A stretch of 64,000 nucleotides of DNA, taken from contig CAJTYS010000019.1 in assembly GCA_910583765.1 (NCBI GenBank), positions 9,442-73,441 on the forward strand, written 5' to 3'. Both the position numbers and the translations under genes were made by a program. The notes below the pieces were generated by a model. That model worked only from the letters and a program-made list of their open reading frames with translations, made no database searches and was not told the DNA's origin. Origin of the DNA: an uncultured Eubacteriales bacterium (GTDB taxonomy: Bacteria > Bacillota > Clostridia > Peptostreptococcales > Anaerovoracaceae). Below are positions 62,591-64,000 of this stretch, one piece after another (the stretch's first letter is position 1; every line of letters starts with the position of its first letter).

Positions 62591-62831
62591 CGCTTCCCGC
62601 CTCACTTTCTACAATCTGTTTCACCATCTCAACATAAACCTTCTTAATCGGCTCATGTTTTGGTATCGTAATTGGCTTACATTCTGTTTTTCTAAATGTA
62701 TAATGACTGCTTCCGCCTCTGGGAGCAGTCATTTTATATCCGTAGCTCTCCAACACCTTACGCAATTCATCAAATCGGAGGTCTTTTGATAAAGAATGAA
62801 TTCGTGTTAGTAGTTTATCCCACTTTGACAT
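62574..62831 (-). CDS. hicA: HicA family mRNA interferase toxin, second system
   Basis: An 85-residue toxin with the HicA signature LRKVLESYGYKMTAPRGGSSHYTFRKTECKPITIPKHEPIKKVYVEMVKQIVE; the His of GSSHYTF is the catalytic residue. It carries about 20 more residues at the N-terminus than the HicA at 29171. AGGAGG with an eight-base spacer marks the start, and a consensus sigma-A promoter lies upstream. The 3' end overlaps hicB. Confidence 0.88.
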   Translation of the reverse strand: MSKWDKLLTRIHSLSKDLRFDELRKVLESYGYKMTAPRGGSSHYTFRKTECKPITIPKHEPIKKVYVEMVKQIVESEAGSDENAE

Positions 62832-62851
62832 CCTAAATACCTCCTATGCTT

Positions 62852-62880
62852 ATTATATGTGATATCGTATTTGGTGTCAA
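62852..62880 (-). promoter_or_regulatory. Exact consensus promoter of the second hicAB
   Basis: On the minus strand TTGACA (62875-62880), 17 bases, TATAAT (62852-62857): a perfect match to the sigma-A consensus. The spacer holds the palindrome GATATC, a possible HicB contact point. Confidence 0.82.
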
Positions 62881-63050
62881 TTACTTTGTGCATCCCTTTT
62901 TACAACAAAAAGCACCGAGACTGTTATAGCATTTTTCTTCTCAATTACTGTCATTATAGCAATTAGAGATGCGTATCCAAATTATTCTCGAAATCCCTCT
63001 GATGTATATCCCCCTACAATTGATTCGCTAGATACTTTTACACAAAAATC

Positions 63051-63063
63051 AAAATGTTGCCGA
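63051..63063. repeat. Third copy of the AAAATGTTGCCGA 13-mer
   Basis: Identical to 62183-62195 and in the same orientation, directly downstream of the HEPN-like gene stop region. Confidence 0.4.
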
Positions 63064-63067
63064 GCCA

Positions 63068-64000
63068 TCAAAAATATTTAATCTGAAATTTATTTGCTAA
63101 ATAAGTAATTTCTTCTTTTCCTTCATATATTGCTTCACATATCTTACCATCAACATAAATGCAACAAACTTTTCTTCCACTATTCTCAATATAATTTATA
63201 TAAATCAATTTACGTCTCCATATGTTCCAAGTATTAAACAAAAGTTGAGAACAATGCGATATTCGTACCTTTTGATCCTCATTCAAATTTAAGTCATGCA
63301 TGTCGATTTCTACTTTATTTTCATTTAAAAAAACATTGCCTAATTGGAACTCTTGCGACAACAAACTTATCCTAAATTGTTCCCTTTTAATTGCTTGCCT
63401 AAAAGACGCACCTTCTAAAGGCTGGTCTTTGGGGATATTATCAATAAAATCAAAAATAAATATGCACCTAGCTATACTAAGGACATTTGATGCCCTTAAT
63501 ATTTTATGTAAATAAGTTTCTAACTCTTGCATGGACATTTTGATATTATTTAGATTCCCCTTTCCATATGTACAATCTATATATCCATCATTGTCAAGAG
63601 CATATGTATGATGATAAGCAATATTTCTCCAATCCGATAGTTTCATTCCACAAGGTTCTATCCTTAATACTGATTTCAGCATCTTTTTATCAAGTATATT
63701 GCCAATAATTACGCCAAAACCTTGTTTTCTTATTTTTTCATAATCAACACATCCTTTATGTTGCAAATAAATTAGTGCATACAGTTCTTGCACAATATGT
63801 TTAACAGACACTTCTAAAACATTTCCTATTCGTTGAAAAATCTGCACCATTTTCTCATAAGAATCATCCTCTTGTAAATTTAATTTGCTATTTCGAATGC
63901 TCCACATTTTATTTTCGTCTTCTACCATTACTGCATAAGTTGATAAAATAATATTCCATGATTCCTGTGTATAATTTGCATTTACATTTTTATAGCAGTC
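63068..64000 (-). CDS. HEPN-like hypothetical protein, cut by the right window edge
   Basis: The frame stays open to the last base of the window, so the N-terminus is missing; an internal ATG at 63928 is not necessarily the start. The visible ~310 residues are mainly helical. SDWRNIAYHHTY contains R-x4-H, the active-site pattern of HEPN RNases and nucleic-acid-binding proteins, following a helix rich in acidic and aromatic residues. No partner nucleotidyltransferase is visible. Lying beside HicAB and a reverse transcriptase in AT-rich sequence, a defence role is plausible but not shown. Confidence 0.5.
   Translation of the reverse strand, partial: DCYKNVNANYTQESWNIILSTYAVMVEDENKMWSIRNSKLNLQEDDSYEKMVQIFQRIGNVLEVSVKHIVQELYALIYLQHKGCVDYEKIRKQGFGVIIGNILDKKMLKSVLRIEPCGMKLSDWRNIAYHHTYALDNDGYIDCTYGKGNLNNIKMSMQELETYLHKILRASNVLSIARCIFIFDFIDNIPKDQPLEGASFRQAIKREQFRISLLSQEFQLGNVFLNENKVEIDMHDLNLNEDQKVRISHCSQLLFNTWNIWRRKLIYINYIENSGRKVCCIYVDGKICEAIYEGKEEITYLANKFQIKYF

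Noticed and set aside
59884..63063. CRISPR array suggested by recurring GTTGCC units
   Set aside because: Copies are irregularly spaced by kilobases, too few, and no cas genes are present.
50189..64000. Prophage
   Set aside because: No integrase, terminase, capsid, tail or lysis genes are visible, only defence-type genes.

Overview
The window looks like chromosome of an anaerobic Clostridia-type member of the Bacillota. AGGAGG-type ribosome binding sites, TTGACA/TATAAT promoters, GTG and TTG starts, histidine catabolism ending in formimino-tetrahydrofolate, M28 peptidase lipoproteins and AAA/DUF4143 ATPases all fit an amino-acid- and sugar-acid-fermenting gut Clostridium relative. The exact genus cannot be read from the sequence. 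The metabolic parts look moderately GC-rich; about 30.9-36.2 kb and 50.2-64.0 kb are clearly AT-rich and carry defence-type genes, which suggests they were acquired.

Layout. 0-1.8 kb: the end of a PD-(D/E)XK protein and an AAA/DUF4143 ATPase. 1.9-11.2 kb: a minus-strand run of APC permease, M28 peptidase, zinc alcohol dehydrogenase, UxaB, UxaA, KDPG aldolase and KDG kinase, that is, sugar-acid catabolism through tagaturonate and altronate. A GntR/FCD regulator diverges from it, and a perfect TGTTGTATACAACA palindrome lies in front of the permease. 12.2-20.7 kb: a membrane-anchored glucosaminidase, then two paralogous modules, each a multi-pass membrane LuxR-type regulator followed by an M28 peptidase lipoprotein, with a RelB/YoeB pair between them. 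20.8-22.0 kb: an AlbA_2 (Schlafen-like) ATP-binding protein.

22.4-29.0 kb: a histidine utilisation cluster (HutH, long-form HutU, HutI, cyclodeaminase, glutamate formimidoyltransferase). 29.1-30.8 kb: a HicAB pair with doubled palindromic operators, and a P1-family peptidase. 30.9-34.6 kb: a two-gene restriction-modification module. 34.7-35.9 kb: a second DUF4143 ATPase. 36.1-43.8 kb: the aromatic amino acid operon (AroF, TyrA, AroB, AroA, AroC, PheA, AroE), preceded by a previously unannotated 31-codon leader peptide packed with Phe and Tyr codons and by an antiterminator/terminator pair. 43.9-48.7 kb: a 51-residue membrane protein, AroK, a GntR regulator, IspE, an Ig-like membrane protein, TadA and an XRE regulator.

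48.9-64.0 kb is the accessory end. It holds two conserved hypotheticals, then a six-gene operon resembling a DNA phosphorothioation (Ssp-type) system: PAPS-reductase-like enzyme with ferredoxin domain, DUF4007 protein, 1194-residue ATPase and cysteine desulfurase, followed by a stand-alone DUF262 protein and a Ser/Thr protein kinase in place of the usual DUF262-DUF1524 effector. Next come a reverse transcriptase of the unknown/Abi type, lying between 29-base near-direct repeats with a decayed gene upstream, a second HicAB pair, and a HEPN-like protein cut by the window edge.

The strongest candidates for something undescribed are the kinase-containing phosphorothioation operon and the Phe/Tyr leader-peptide attenuator of the shikimate operon.
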